A DNA stretch of 64,000 bases from Bacillota bacterium (GTDB lineage: Bacteria > Bacillota > SHA-98 > UBA4971), in contig DUSX01000017.1 in the NCBI GenBank assembly GCA_012842395.1, positions 186,001 through 250,000 of the forward strand, written 5' to 3'. Shown piece by piece: positions 43,818-53,721 of the stretch. A program made the translations under genes and the position numbers. Each line of letters starts with the position of its first letter. Position 1 is the first letter of the stretch. The notes under the pieces were generated by a model that worked only from the letters and a program-made list of their open reading frames with translations, did no database searches and was not told the DNA's origin.

Positions 43818-45023
43818 TCAGATCTTGAGCTTGACCCAGTCAGAGATGACCTTCACGGAGTCCTCCTCGAATTTGGGCTTCTCGAACCTCATGAAGTACA
43901 TCGAGCTCTTCCCGGACCGCCACTGCGGTGTGTACGTTATGCCCTTAGCCATTATGCCGTTCCAATCCTTCAGCGTCTCAAGCGCGGCGATAAGCTTGTC
44001 ACGGGTGACGTCGCTCCCGGCCCGCCTCAAGCCCTCGCAGAACACCTCGGCGGCGATGAAGCCCGCGGCTGCGAAGGCGCTCGGCATCTCGTTCGGGAAG
44101 CTCTTTTGATAGATCTCAAGGTACTTTTGGGAATCTGGGTCCGTGCCCAGGACAGGCACCCACCCGGGTGCGATGAGCCCAACGCAGGCTTCCCCAGCGA
44201 GGCTCGGCATTTGGACAGGGTCCGCGTTCACGTACGTCGTGAGGAACTGGGCCGAAAGGCCCATGGTCGCAGCCTGTTTCAGGAAGCCCGCGCACGGTTT
44301 GATAGTGGAGTAGATGATGACCGCCTCCGGCTTCGCCTGAATCAGCTTGAGCACCTGGGAGCTGAAATCCACGTCGGCCGCGCCGAAGTTCACGACAGCC
44401 ACAGGCTCGATTCCGTATGTCACGAGCTGTTCCTTCACGCCCCGAAGGCCCTCGGAACCAATGTCCGTTTGCTCACAGGCCACGGCGATCCTCTTCATCT
44501 TCAGGTTCTCCACGACGTACTGGGCGATGATGCGGCCTTCGCTGATGTAGTTGGGCTGTACCGGGAAGAAGTACTTCTTCGGCGGGAACGCCAGAACACT
44601 CACGCCGGTTCCCTGGTACACTGACGGAACTTGCTTCTCCATGATGTAGTCGATCGTTGCCACCACGCCAGGAGTCCCGAGGGTACCCACCAAGGCGAAC
44701 ACCTTGTCTTGCTCAACCAGCTTCTTCACCGCGGCCATGCTCCGCGACGCCTGGAACCCGTCGTCCTCCACGATGAGCTTGATCTTGCGACCGTTTATCC
44801 CCCCAAGGGAGTTGACCCAGTTGAGATAAGCCTCCATGCCCTTGCGCATGTTGATGCCGACCACCGCGGCGGGCCCGGACTGGTCTTGGAAGGTTCCGAT
44901 GAGCACCTGATCATCGGTCACCCCGGGCACCTGCGCCGCTCCGGCCGAGGCAAAGGTCCCGGCGAAGCTCGCGACGAGCGCAAGCGTCAAGAACGTCCCC
45001 ACCAGCAAAGTGCACCTTCTCAC
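43818..45023 (-). CDS. livK: ABC transporter substrate-binding protein (second LivK-type)
   Basis: A 401-residue exported type I binding protein. The signal peptide is VRRCTLLVGTFLTLALVASFAGTFASAGAA. The mature part starts with VTDDQVLIGTFQDQSGPAAVVG and contains FALVGTLGTPGVVATIDYI. The GTG at 45023 behind GGAGGCGAGG mirrors the start of the other LivK. The sequence differs greatly from the first LivK (28175-29302), so a different ligand is likely. It is the last gene of its operon, 58 bp after livF. Confidence 0.92.
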   Translation of the reverse strand: MRRCTLLVGTFLTLALVASFAGTFASAGAAQVPGVTDDQVLIGTFQDQSGPAAVVGINMRKGMEAYLNWVNSLGGINGRKIKLIVEDDGFQASRSMAAVKKLVEQDKVFALVGTLGTPGVVATIDYIMEKQVPSVYQGTGVSVLAFPPKKYFFPVQPNYISEGRIIAQYVVENLKMKRIAVACEQTDIGSEGLRGVKEQLVTYGIEPVAVVNFGAADVDFSSQVLKLIQAKPEAVIIYSTIKPCAGFLKQAATMGLSAQFLTTYVNADPVQMPSLAGEACVGLIAPGWVPVLGTDPDSQKYLEIYQKSFPNEMPSAFAAAGFIAAEVFCEGLRRAGSDVTRDKLIAALETLKDWNGIMAKGITYTPQWRSGKSSMYFMRFEKPKFEEDSVKVISDWVKLKI

Positions 45024-45081
45024 GTCATCCTCGCCTCCCGATTCTGGATTCATACTAATCGATGCTCGTGATGCTCGTAAT

Positions 45082-45801
45082 TCAAGCGTGCGCGGCACCG
45101 GCTCCGAGGTACGAACGTTTCACCTCCTCGCTCTTCAAAAGGCTTTCGCTCTGACCCGAGAGAACGATTCGCCCAGTCTCGAGGATATAAGCCCTTGTCG
45201 AAACGCCGAGCGCGAGGCGGGCGTTCTGCTCGACCAAGAGGATGGTCGTCCCTTCCGCGTTGAGCGTCCTTATGATATCGAATATCTGCCTTGTCATGAT
45301 CGGCGCGAGCCCGAGAGACGGCTCATCGAGGAGAAGCACCTTGGGCCGGGCCATAAGGGCCCGGCCGATGGCAAGCATCTGCTGCTCGCCGCCGGAGAGC
45401 GTGCCGGCCGGCTGACGCTCCCTCTCCTTGAGCACGGGGAAATGCGTGTACACCCTGTCGAAGTCCTGAGCGACCGCCTTCCGGTCGCGCCGCGCGTAGG
45501 TTCCTATCAGAAGGTTCTCCTTGACGGACAGTTCAGGGAAGATCTGGCGTCCCTCGGGTGCCTGCACGATCCCCATTTGGACTATGCGCTCTGGTGCGAA
45601 GCCGTCGATACGCTCGCCCACGAACTCGATCCTACCCCGCCTCGGGCGCACCACTCCCGATATCGCCCGGAGAGTAGTGGTCTTGCCAGCTCCGTTCGCC
45701 CCAAGAAGCGCCACGATCTCTCCCTCGGATACGTCAATGGAGACCTGCCGAAGCGCGAGGACCAAGCCGTAGTATACGTCGATGTCACAAAGCCGGAGCA
45801 T
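45082..45801 (-). CDS. livF: ABC transporter ATP-binding protein LivF (second set)
   Basis: A 239-residue ATPase with Walker A GANGAGKTTT, signature LSGGEQQMLAIGRAL, Walker B VLLLDEPSLGLAP and VEQNARLAL. The ATG giving MLRLCDIDVYYG is 9 nt from GGGGAGG; an ATG three codons upstream is too close. It overlaps livG by 17 bp. Confidence 0.94.
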   Translation of the reverse strand: MLRLCDIDVYYGLVLALRQVSIDVSEGEIVALLGANGAGKTTTLRAISGVVRPRRGRIEFVGERIDGFAPERIVQMGIVQAPEGRQIFPELSVKENLLIGTYARRDRKAVAQDFDRVYTHFPVLKERERQPAGTLSGGEQQMLAIGRALMARPKVLLLDEPSLGLAPIMTRQIFDIIRTLNAEGTTILLVEQNARLALGVSTRAYILETGRIVLSGQSESLLKSEEVKRSYLGAGAAHA

Positions 45802-46564
45802 TTTGGGCATCCTCCCCGAGGTAGGCCTCGATAACCTGCGGATCGCGCTGAACCTCGAGAGGCGTTCCCTCAGCGATCTTGCTCCCGAAGTTCATAACCG
45901 TGATCTTGTCGCACAGGCCCATCACTATGGACATGTCATGTTCCACGAGAAGCACCGTGATCCCAAGGTCGTCCCGCACTTTCCTGATTACGCCGGCGAG
46001 CTCGGCACGTTCCGTAGAGTTCATGCCCGCCACGGGTTCGTCCAGCAGAAGGAGCCTTGGCCGCGATACCAGTGTGCGTGCGAGTTCGACCAGCTTCTGA
46101 ACGCCGTACGGCAGGCCGTACGCAAGCCTAGGGCCGTACTCGGCGATGCCCAGCATCCGGAGGATCTCCGCCGCCCTCTCCCGGAGACCCGCCTCTTCGT
46201 GACGTGCCCGCGGGCCCAGGAACGCCCCGCGCACGAAATCCACAGACCCAATTGTGTGGAGCCCGAGGAGCACGTTATCTATGACGGTCTGCCCCCGGAA
46301 GAGCTCAACGTTCTGAAACGTCCTGCTGATCCCTCTAAGGACAACCTCGTGCGGCTCACACGCAAGCTCCCTGCCCGCGAACCGGATGACGCCCGCAGCA
46401 GGCTTAGTGAACCTGCTGATGCAATTGAACACCGTGCTCTTCCCGGCGCCGTTCGGACCGATGAGACCATGGATCGCTCCGTCCTCCACCGTAAAGCTCA
46501 GATCATTTACCGCAACGAGACCTCCGAATCTCACGGTCACACCCTCGAGTTCAAGCAGCGCCAC
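45785..46564 (-). CDS. livG: ABC transporter ATP-binding protein LivG (second set)
   Basis: A 259-residue ATPase with a GTG start inside the end of livM. Walker A GPNGAGKST, the LivG-type signature LPYGVQKLVELARTL, Walker B LLLLDEPVAGMNSTE and VEHDMSIVMGLCDKI are present. The signature lacks the usual QQRR sequence (VQKL), a mild variation within the LivG family. Confidence 0.93.
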   Translation of the reverse strand: MALLELEGVTVRFGGLVAVNDLSFTVEDGAIHGLIGPNGAGKSTVFNCISRFTKPAAGVIRFAGRELACEPHEVVLRGISRTFQNVELFRGQTVIDNVLLGLHTIGSVDFVRGAFLGPRARHEEAGLRERAAEILRMLGIAEYGPRLAYGLPYGVQKLVELARTLVSRPRLLLLDEPVAGMNSTERAELAGVIRKVRDDLGITVLLVEHDMSIVMGLCDKITVMNFGSKIAEGTPLEVQRDPQVIEAYLGEDAQNAPAL

Positions 46565-47660
46565 GTTTGGCCGACCCCCTCGCCCCGAAACCCCTTCTCA
46601 TCCCTAGCCTCGCCTTCAGCCAGGACCAAGCTGGCAAGAGCCTCCACGGCAAGCTTACGAGACCGTGCGGAAGAAAGAGGACCACCACGATGAGCGAAAT
46701 CCCCGTGAGCACCAGAGGCAGGTTCTTCACCCTGCTGAAAACATGCGGCAGCAGCGTCATGAACACGGCTCCTAGCACCGACCCGGGAAGACTTCCCAGC
46801 CCGCCCACGACTATCGACGCAAGGAGCGTGAGCGACACGCTCAGGTTGAAGTCGAACGGGCTGATGAACTTGACCAGGTGGGCGTAAAGGCTGCCAGCGA
46901 CTCCTGCGTAGAACGCGCTTATGGCGAATGCGGCCGTCTTGTACTTGGCCAGGTTAACCCCCATGGCCTGGGCTGCGATCTCGCTGTCGCGCACAGCCAT
47001 GAGGGCCCTTCCCGGCCTCGTCCGGAGCATGTTCCGCGCCGCCGCCAGCATAAGCCAGGTGATGGCCAGCGCCAGGTAATAGTAACGCAGGTCTGTGTTG
47101 AAGCCAAAGCCGAACAGCGACGCCGCCGGAGCTTTCATCCCCTGGTAACCACCGGTGAACCCTTCCCACACGGCGAATAGCTGGCTTACCGCGACCCCAA
47201 ACCCCAGCGTTGCAATGGCGAGATAATGGCCGTGAAGCCGGAGCGCGGGGATGCCCAGGCCGAAACCAACGGCGGCGGTAAGGAGCGCGGCGACGGGCAT
47301 GGCTATCACGAACGGCACGCCCAACCGGCCGGTGAGCATCGCCGAGGCATATGCACCGATGGCCATGAATCCCGCATGTCCAATGGATATCTGCCCAGTG
47401 AAACCGGTCAGGATATTGAGCCCCAGAGCAAGTATGATATTGACCATCACGAGATCATAGAGATAGACCACATAAGCCCTGCCCAGCGCCACTGTTACGA
47501 GCGGGAGGGCAACGAGCGCCACCACCCAGACGGCCAAGCGCCCCGCTGGCGTTGACACTGCGCGCATCGTGGCCCGCGCAACGCCACCCCCACCGTCGGC
47601 GGCGCGGCCTGGACTTGTGGCTGAAGCGTCCTTCTGCTTGTTCGACGAGCTCACACCCAC
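46551..47660 (-). CDS. livM: ABC transporter permease LivM (second set)
   Basis: A 369-residue membrane protein with a long hydrophilic N-terminus and a GTG start. The helices contain NIILALGLNILTGFTGQISIG and IPALRLHGHYLAIATLGFG, with the coupling region MGVNLAKYKTAAFAISAFYAG. A charged tail follows the last helix. It lies 5 bp after livH. Confidence 0.92.
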   Translation of the reverse strand: MGVSSSNKQKDASATSPGRAADGGGGVARATMRAVSTPAGRLAVWVVALVALPLVTVALGRAYVVYLYDLVMVNIILALGLNILTGFTGQISIGHAGFMAIGAYASAMLTGRLGVPFVIAMPVAALLTAAVGFGLGIPALRLHGHYLAIATLGFGVAVSQLFAVWEGFTGGYQGMKAPAASLFGFGFNTDLRYYYLALAITWLMLAAARNMLRTRPGRALMAVRDSEIAAQAMGVNLAKYKTAAFAISAFYAGVAGSLYAHLVKFISPFDFNLSVSLTLLASIVVGGLGSLPGSVLGAVFMTLLPHVFSRVKNLPLVLTGISLIVVVLFLPHGLVSLPWRLLPAWSWLKARLGMRRGFGARGSAKRGAA

Positions 47661-47665
47661 TGTGC

Positions 47666-48535
47666 TTACACCTTCCTCTTGGGGGGTGTTCCGAGTATCC
47701 CGCTCGGGCGGACGCAGAGCACCGCGACTATCAACGCGAAGGCGAACGTGCTCTTGAGCTGCGTAGAGATGTACCCTGCAACGATGTTCTCCAGCACTCC
47801 GAGCAGAAGACCTCCCACGACCGCGCCGGGCAGGCTCGAAAACCCGCCGAGCACGGCCGCGGTGAACGCCTTGATCTGCACCTCAGCCATCATGTTGGGG
47901 CTCAGGAACGTGGTCGGAGCGATCAGGATCCCCGCCACCGCGCCGAGCACCGAGCTCATTCCCCACGTGAGCGAGTACACACGCGGCACGGGCACGCCCA
48001 TGAGCCTCGCTGCCCTGGCGTTCTGACTCGTGGCCCTTATTGCTATCCCAGCCATGGTGAACCTGAGCACGAGGTACAGTCCCAGGGCCATCGCGCAAGT
48101 CACAGCGAGCACAAGAAGGCTGTCGCGGGTGATGATGATCCCGCCCAAAACGAACGGCCGCCCCTTCACGGCGTATGGGAAGCTCACGGGGTCGAACCCC
48201 CATACCCATCCTGCCGCGCCGTTGAAAACCATGAAAAGACCGAGGGTCATTATCATCATGCTAATGAGCGGGCCGTTCTGGATGGGCCTCAGGAACACTC
48301 GCTCTACCAGCATCCCGAAGATCGCCGCGAAAGCGAGCGCTCCGAGCGCCGCGACCGCATACGGCAGGCCCGCGCGAGCGAGGAGAGTGTATGCAACAAA
48401 CGTCGAGACCATGGCCATCTCGCCGTGGGCGAAGTTCACTATGTCCATGGTTCGGTAGACCAACACGAGACCTAGCGCAGCCAAGGCGTACAGGCACCCT
48501 GCCGCAAGCCCGCTCACGATCTGCTGGCCCAACAT
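47666..48535 (-). CDS. livH: ABC transporter permease LivH (second set)
   Basis: A 289-residue membrane permease starting MLGQQIVSGLAAGCLYALAALGLVLVYRTMDIVNFAHGE, the standard LivH opening. The C-terminal half has AAVLGGFSSLPGAVVGGLLLG. It follows a small 66-residue gene by 14 bp. Confidence 0.93.
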   Translation of the reverse strand: MLGQQIVSGLAAGCLYALAALGLVLVYRTMDIVNFAHGEMAMVSTFVAYTLLARAGLPYAVAALGALAFAAIFGMLVERVFLRPIQNGPLISMMIMTLGLFMVFNGAAGWVWGFDPVSFPYAVKGRPFVLGGIIITRDSLLVLAVTCAMALGLYLVLRFTMAGIAIRATSQNARAARLMGVPVPRVYSLTWGMSSVLGAVAGILIAPTTFLSPNMMAEVQIKAFTAAVLGGFSSLPGAVVGGLLLGVLENIVAGYISTQLKSTFAFALIVAVLCVRPSGILGTPPKRKV

Positions 48536-48549
48536 GGTACCACCAACCC

Positions 48550-48750
48550 CTACTCCTGCTCGAGCAGGTCAATCTCATCGCGAATGAACTCGACAGCTTC
48601 GTCCATGCGCGCAAATCGCCGTTCGTAGCCGCTCTGGATGTTCTTAACGGAGATCCTGAGAGCTGGCGAACACTGGGCGTCATCGGCCTCGGTCCCGCCG
48701 AGCCTCACAAACCTCACTATGAAGGACGCGATCACGATCTCTCTTGCCAT
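48550..48750 (-). CDS. Small hypothetical protein, 66 residues
   Basis: The protein starts MAREIVIASFIVRFVRLGG and ends with an acidic helix (EAVEFIRDEIDLLEQE). AGGAG lies before the ATG and the codon use fits the neighbours. It is tightly linked to livH, so it may be expressed with the second transporter. Family unrecognised. The 177 bp before it, after the thiolase gene, show nothing recognisable. Confidence 0.65.
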   Translation of the reverse strand: MAREIVIASFIVRFVRLGGTEADDAQCSPALRISVKNIQSGYERRFARMDEAVEFIRDEIDLLEQE

Positions 48751-48927
48751 CCGTGCGCTCTCCTACTCTCATATGTTGGGCCACGCAAGATGCCGCAGCA
48801 GCAGTGGTGCCGCCCTCGGGCTCGGACATCGACCACGCGCCGGCCGCCGCGCGGCGTGCCCCGGTGCCCCGAACGGGACCCGGGGGCGTGTCGGTCGCCA
48901 CGTGCCGGTCGCGGTCGCCGCGAAGGA

Positions 48928-50124
48928 TCACATGGCGACGTTGGCACCCCGCCGGACCACAGCTGCCAGTCCCATGCCGCCGCCCACGCAAAGGGTGGCG
49001 AGGCCAAGCCGCGCGGCCGTCCTCTTCATCTCATGAAGCAAAGTCACCAGGATCCTGGCACCGCTCGCGCCTATCGGATGCCCTAACGCAATCGCACCGC
49101 CGTTCACGTTGACCTTCTCCGGATCCCAGCCGAGCTCCCGACCAACTGCCAGGGACTGCGCGGCGAAAGCCTCGTTCGCCTCGATGAGGTCGATCTGATC
49201 GAGGACGAGCCCAGCTTTGGCGAGCGCCTTTCGCGTGGCTGGCACAGGTCCCAGCCCCATCTCCGACGGCTCGACACCCACCGACGCGTAGCTTACGATG
49301 GTCGCCATCGGCTCGAGGCCGCGAGACACCGCTTCCTCTTGCGACATCACCACGACGGCGGCTGCACCGTCGTTGATGCCGGAGGCGTTTCCTGCGGTCA
49401 CGGTACCGTCTTTCTTGAAGGCGGGCCGCAGGGCAGCCAGCTTCTCGATGGTGGTTCCGAAGCGCGGGTGTTCGTCGCGGGCGAACCTCACGACCTCGCC
49501 CTTCCTCGCCCGGACCTCCACCGGGACGATCTCTTCGTCAAACCGTCCCTCTGTGATGGCTCTCTGGGCCCTCTCTTGGCTGCGCAACGCGAACTCGTCC
49601 TGTTCGCGCCTGGAGATGCCGTATTTCTCGGCGAGGTTCTCCGCGGTGACCCCCATGTGCACATCGGTGATGGCGCACCACAGGCCATCCCTTATCATGC
49701 TGTCGGTAAGCTCGCCATGGCCCATGCGGTACCCTGTCCTTGCTCGCGTAAGCAGGTAAGGGGCCTGGTTCATGTTCTCCATGCCGCCGGCCACGACGAC
49801 GTCCGCATCGCCGAGCATCACGGCCTGCGCGGCGAGGATGACAGCCTTGAGGCCGGAGCCGCACACCTTGTTGATGGTCATCGAAGGGACCTCGACGGGC
49901 ACTCCGGCCTTGATCGCGGCCTGTCTCGCCGGATTCTGGCCTTGTCCCGCCTGCAGGATGTTGCCCATTATGACCTCGTCGACGTCCGAGGGTGCAACGC
50001 GCGCGCGCCTGAGCGCCTCCTCGATGACCACCGCGCCAAGCTCCCACGCGGGGACCTCGGCCAAGGTCCCACCGAAAGTTCCTATCGCCGTCCTGACCGC
50101 GCTGACGATCACAGCCTGCCTCAC
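48928..50124 (-). CDS. Acetyl-CoA acetyltransferase (thiolase)
   Basis: A 398-residue thiolase with active-site Cys in [11 protein letters not shown], the [11 protein letters not shown] histidine motif and a final [11 protein letters not shown] cysteine. This is the full catalytic set for condensing or cleaving acyl-CoA at the beta-keto bond. The GTG start behind AGGAGG gives [19 protein letters not shown]; an extended upstream frame is not supported. It sits between the KAS III-like gene and the liv operon. Confidence 0.94.
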   Translation of the reverse strand: MRQAVIVSAVRTAIGTFGGTLAEVPAWELGAVVIEEALRRARVAPSDVDEVIMGNILQAGQGQNPARQAAIKAGVPVEVPSMTINKVCGSGLKAVILAAQAVMLGDADVVVAGGMENMNQAPYLLTRARTGYRMGHGELTDSMIRDGLWCAITDVHMGVTAENLAEKYGISRREQDEFALRSQERAQRAITEGRFDEEIVPVEVRARKGEVVRFARDEHPRFGTTIEKLAALRPAFKKDGTVTAGNASGINDGAAAVVVMSQEEAVSRGLEPMATIVSYASVGVEPSEMGLGPVPATRKALAKAGLVLDQIDLIEANEAFAAQSLAVGRELGWDPEKVNVNGGAIALGHPIGASGARILVTLLHEMKRTAARLGLATLCVGGGMGLAAVVRRGANVAM

Positions 50125-50186
50125 AGTGCGCCCTCCTTTACAGATGGATGACACTGCCTCGCCAGAGATCGCTTTCTCGCCAGACA

Positions 50187-51191
50187 TCACTTCATGTGGA
50201 GCGCAACACCCGCCTGGTTGTAACCAACACCTGACCCCACGAGCACCACGAGGTCGCCCGACTTGATCTTGCCTTTTCTTATGGCATCGTCGAAGCACAT
50301 AGGAATGCAGGCGGAGCCGGTGTATCCGTACTCCTCCATGATCCAGTGGGTCTTCTCGATTGGGAGGCCCAACGTCTCCATGACGAGGAATATCGATGGC
50401 AGCCGCACCTGCGTGAAGATGGCCATGTCGATGTCCTGAATCGAGAAGCCGCCCCGCTCTGCGAGGCTCCGCACGATCTTGGGCCAGCCTTCGTGGTTGA
50501 CCTCCGGCGGATAGGCCTGTGTGAGCCGCACCTTCGTGCGGCCCGCCTGCACCGACTCCACGCTGGCCGGCTCGAAGGTGCCTCCTGAATAGATGCCCCA
50601 GTGCTTGTGGTATGAGCCGTCCGCGAGATAGGCCGAAGTGATGAAGCCAGGCTTAGAATCCACGCCGAGCACGGCCGCCCCAGCCCCGTCTCCATAGAAG
50701 AAGGACGTCACATCGGTGGGGTCGGCGAGCTTGCTCATCATGTAGGCCCCTATGACCAGGACGTAATTCATCCACGAGTTCGACTCGAGCAGGCTCGCAC
50801 CGATCGCCACGCCTGTCGGAAACGACGCGCAGGCGCAACCGATGTCGAATGTGCCAGCGTTTGGCGCTCCCAACTTGTGCTGGACCACGACCGATGTAGC
50901 TGGCGTTATGTAATCAGGGCTGTCGGTCCCGACGATGATCATGTCAAGTTGCTCGGGCTTCACGCCAGCATTCTCCAGAGCAGCCTGAGCCGCCCTGACC
51001 GCCAAATCCGACGTAGCCCAATCCCGCGGGGCGTACCAGCGCCGCTTTATCCCTGAGCTCTTCTGAAACTTGCCGATCACGACGCCTAGGCCCGGCGAGG
51101 CCTTTTCGATCTGCTCGGCCATGGCGTCGTTCGTGACCTCGATCTCGGGAAGATACTGTCCGGTGCCAATGATGGTGGCGCATCGTTTCAT
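50187..51191 (-). CDS. KAS III-like acyltransferase with altered active site
   Basis: A 334-residue thiolase-fold protein resembling 3-oxoacyl-ACP synthase III. The nucleophile is present in [13 protein letters not shown]. By eye alignment, the usual PHQAN histidine position is FTQVR and the usual GNTSA asparagine position is GYTGSA, so both other catalytic residues seem replaced. Such changes occur in KAS III relatives that do not decarboxylate malonyl-ACP but transfer or condense acyl groups. Neighbouring CoA-transferase, thiolase and reductase suggest acyl-CoA chemistry. The reaction is unknown. Confidence 0.8.
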   Translation of the reverse strand: MKRCATIIGTGQYLPEIEVTNDAMAEQIEKASPGLGVVIGKFQKSSGIKRRWYAPRDWATSDLAVRAAQAALENAGVKPEQLDMIIVGTDSPDYITPATSVVVQHKLGAPNAGTFDIGCACASFPTGVAIGASLLESNSWMNYVLVIGAYMMSKLADPTDVTSFFYGDGAGAAVLGVDSKPGFITSAYLADGSYHKHWGIYSGGTFEPASVESVQAGRTKVRLTQAYPPEVNHEGWPKIVRSLAERGGFSIQDIDMAIFTQVRLPSIFLVMETLGLPIEKTHWIMEEYGYTGSACIPMCFDDAIRKGKIKSGDLVVLVGSGVGYNQAGVALHMK

Positions 51192-51225
51192 TTGAATTCC
51201 CTCCAGACGCGGCGTGCCGTTGCCG

Positions 51226-52518
51226 CTAGATGTACTGAAGCGCCTTGGCCTCCGATCTGAGCCATTCTCGGAAGTCAGGATGGGCGATGCTTATGAGAGC
51301 CTCCACTCGCTGCCTGATGTTCTTGGCCTTGAGCCTGGCAATGCCGTACTCGGTAACGACGTAGTCCACATCCGCCCGGTGGACAGATACCACCTGACCA
51401 TCCTTGAAGCACGGCACTATCGTGGAAATCGTGCCGTTCTTCGCAGTTGACCTTAGCGCGAGGATGGACTTTCCTCCTGGCGACATCTGCGCCCCCATGC
51501 AGGTATTCATCGCGCCGCCGGTGCCGCTGTATTGCTTCGTGCCTATGGTTTCAGAGTTCGCCTGACCGGTGAGATCCACCTGCATCGTCGTGTTGATGCT
51601 CACCATCTTGTAGTTCTTGGCGATGACGTACGGGTCGTTGGTGACGTACCCGCCATGGAGCTCGACGCCGAGGTTGTCATCGATGAAGTCGTACAGCTTC
51701 CTCGTCCCCATGGCGAAGCAGCCTACCATCTTTCCCGGCCAGAGCGTCTTCCGACGCCCGGTTATGACGCCCGCGTCGAAGAGGTCCACCATGCCGTCGG
51801 TGAGCATCTCGGTGTGCACCCCGAGGTCGTGCTTCCCTTCGAGGCACTTCGCAATGGCATTGGGAATCCCGCCAATGCCCAGCTGGATCGTGCTGCCATC
51901 CTCGATGAGGCTGGCGACGTTTCTGCCGATCTCCATTTCCACTTCAGTGGGCACGATCGGCTCGACCTCGGGCAGGGGCACCGTGTTCTCCACCACGTAA
52001 TCTACCTGGGAGATGTGTATCTGGGTGTCGCCGAGCGTGCGTGGGAGGTTCTCGTTGATCTCGAGCACAACCATTTTCGCCACCTCGATGAGGGGCTTCT
52101 CGTAGGTAAGGCTCAGAGAGAGGGACATATACCCGTTCTTGTCCATGGGCGTGGCGGTGCCCCAGAAGATGTCGGGCGGGTCTATGTCTCGTTTCTTGAG
52201 AGCGCACTCGTGCAGGTGGTTCGGCATGAACGTCACGGTCCCCGCGGGGTGAGCCCTATATGAATGAGGGCCATAGTACCAAGCCTCATTGAGGAAATGG
52301 CCCTTCATCTCGGGCTTCAGGAAGTCATAGTCCCTCATGAGAAGGCAGGACATGATCCTTACGTTCTCGAGCTCGTCCTTTCGAGACGAGATCGCCCCGA
52401 GAAGGCCCGGCGGCTCCGCCGCGGCCATGGCGACCACTATGGACTGACCCGACTTCACCTTCGCGACCGCTTCTTCGATGGTGATGAGTTTCTCTCGGTA
52501 GAGCTCCTTCGGGTTCAA
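51226..52518 (-). CDS. Acetyl-CoA hydrolase/transferase family CoA-transferase
   Basis: A 430-residue protein similar to 4-hydroxybutyrate or butyrate:acetate CoA-transferases. Supporting segments are QLGIGGIPNAIAKCLEG in the N-terminal half and NSETIGTKQYSGTGG in the C-terminal half, with the likely catalytic glutamate in the latter. It moves CoA between carboxylic acids. The start is TTG behind GGGAGGG. Context suggests activation of an imported acid, or release of a product. Confidence 0.9.
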   Translation of the reverse strand: MNPKELYREKLITIEEAVAKVKSGQSIVVAMAAAEPPGLLGAISSRKDELENVRIMSCLLMRDYDFLKPEMKGHFLNEAWYYGPHSYRAHPAGTVTFMPNHLHECALKKRDIDPPDIFWGTATPMDKNGYMSLSLSLTYEKPLIEVAKMVVLEINENLPRTLGDTQIHISQVDYVVENTVPLPEVEPIVPTEVEMEIGRNVASLIEDGSTIQLGIGGIPNAIAKCLEGKHDLGVHTEMLTDGMVDLFDAGVITGRRKTLWPGKMVGCFAMGTRKLYDFIDDNLGVELHGGYVTNDPYVIAKNYKMVSINTTMQVDLTGQANSETIGTKQYSGTGGAMNTCMGAQMSPGGKSILALRSTAKNGTISTIVPCFKDGQVVSVHRADVDYVVTEYGIARLKAKNIRQRVEALISIAHPDFREWLRSEAKALQYI

Positions 52519-52542
52519 CGCGATCCCTCCCGCACAAAGAGG

Positions 52543-53283
52543 TCAGAGCACGAGGCCGCCGTCAACCTGCAGGACCGCCCCGTTCACGAAATCCGCCTCG
52601 TCGGAGGCGAGGTACAAGTATGCGTACGCGATGTCCTTCGGTGCTCCAAGCCTCCCGAGGGGGGTCTTCTCCTTTATGGACGCGAGGATCTTCTCGGGCA
52701 CCGTGGCCATCATGTCGGTCATGGTGAAGCCGGGAGCGACGGCGTTGACGTTGATGCCCTTGCGCCCGAGCTCCTTGGCCCAGCCCCGCGTCATCCCGAT
52801 GATCGCAGCCTTTGAGGCTATGTAGTTGGTCTGGCCGATGTTTCCATATATGCCCACCACTGAGGACGTGTTGACGATCTTGCCGCGACCCTGCCCTATC
52901 ATGACCGGAGCGACGGCCCTCGTACAGTTGAATACACCCTTGAGATTCACGTTGATGACCTTGTCCCACTGCTCGTCGGTCATCTTCACGAGGAGGGCAT
53001 CCGCCGTGACACCGGCGTTGTTCACCAGAACGTCGATCCGGCCGAACTCCTTGAGGGTCTCGTCAACCATGGCCTTCACGCTCTCGGGGGACGTAACGTC
53101 GACGTAAACCGCGATGGCAACCCCGCCGGCCTCCTGAATCTCGCGCGCCGTTGACTTCGCCCACTCCTCGTTTACGTCACACACGACTACCTTGGCGCCC
53201 TCCCTGGCAAAGAGCAGCGCCGCTTCTTTGCCCAGGCCCCTCCCCGACCCCGTGATGATCGCAACTTTGTCCTTCAGCCTCAC
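52543..53283 (-). CDS. Short-chain dehydrogenase/reductase (FabG-like)
   Basis: A 246-residue SDR with cofactor motif TGSGRGLGKEAALL, NNAGVT, catalytic Ser in VNTSSVVGIYG and the YIASKAA tyrosine-lysine pair, ending GAVLQVDGGLVL. It probably interconverts 3-oxoacyl and 3-hydroxyacyl thioesters with NAD(P)H. The start is a GTG behind GGAGG. It is the first gene of the operon through CoA-transferase, KAS III-like, thiolase and liv. Confidence 0.93.
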   Translation of the reverse strand: MRLKDKVAIITGSGRGLGKEAALLFAREGAKVVVCDVNEEWAKSTAREIQEAGGVAIAVYVDVTSPESVKAMVDETLKEFGRIDVLVNNAGVTADALLVKMTDEQWDKVINVNLKGVFNCTRAVAPVMIGQGRGKIVNTSSVVGIYGNIGQTNYIASKAAIIGMTRGWAKELGRKGINVNAVAPGFTMTDMMATVPEKILASIKEKTPLGRLGAPKDIAYAYLYLASDEADFVNGAVLQVDGGLVL

Positions 53284-53339
53284 CAGTAGCCGCCTCCTCT
53301 TGTGATAGCTTTCACCGCTGCCTTAGTGGGGTTGCGCGA

Positions 53340-53450
53340 GACCGTTGGTTCTTCCCACATTATGCCATCTCGCCCAGTTGAAGTCCGCGAAGCCGTCGGT
53401 CGCCGAGGCTGCCCGGGTTGGCAGTTAGTGGGGAAGTCCAACAGCCTCGT
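53340..53450. mobile_element. Family B MITE-like element (B2)
   Basis: The ends read GACCGTTGGTTCTTCCCAC and, inward from the right, GGCTGTTGGACTTCCCCAC. The interior contains CATTATGCCA as in the 27.3-kb copy and GTTGGCAG near the right end. It sits in the upstream region of the FabG gene. No clear target duplication is visible for this copy. Confidence 0.65.
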
Positions 53451-53469
53451 GCGTCACCTTTCGCGTTAT

Positions 53470-53634
53470 TGCCAGCAGTTGCCCGGTTGCCTGTGTTGCC
53501 CCTGGGACGGCGCCCCGAGCGGAGCGCGCTCCGCGAGAACCCAGCCAGTCAGGCCGGTGGCAGGGCAGGCGCTCCACCGCGCAAGCACCGTCAACCTTAA
53601 CGCCTTTGAGAAAAGAGACGAAAGCTCGTTCGCC
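53470..53634. repeat. Family A palindromic repeat, diverged copy (A4)
   Basis: The minus-oriented copy has TTGCCTGTGTTGCCCCTGGGACGGCG, represented here by its two ends, and GCAAGCACCGTCAACCTTAA on the right, followed by GAGAAAAGAGACGAAAGC. It lies directly next to the family B copy. Confidence 0.6.
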
Positions 53635-53721
53635 TTCCGCTCAATCCGCCAGCGAGGGCCCTGGTCGCCCGGCATTCGCCCGTGTCATGCGGTCGAGTTC
53701 AATTGCACAGGAATCGCTTTT

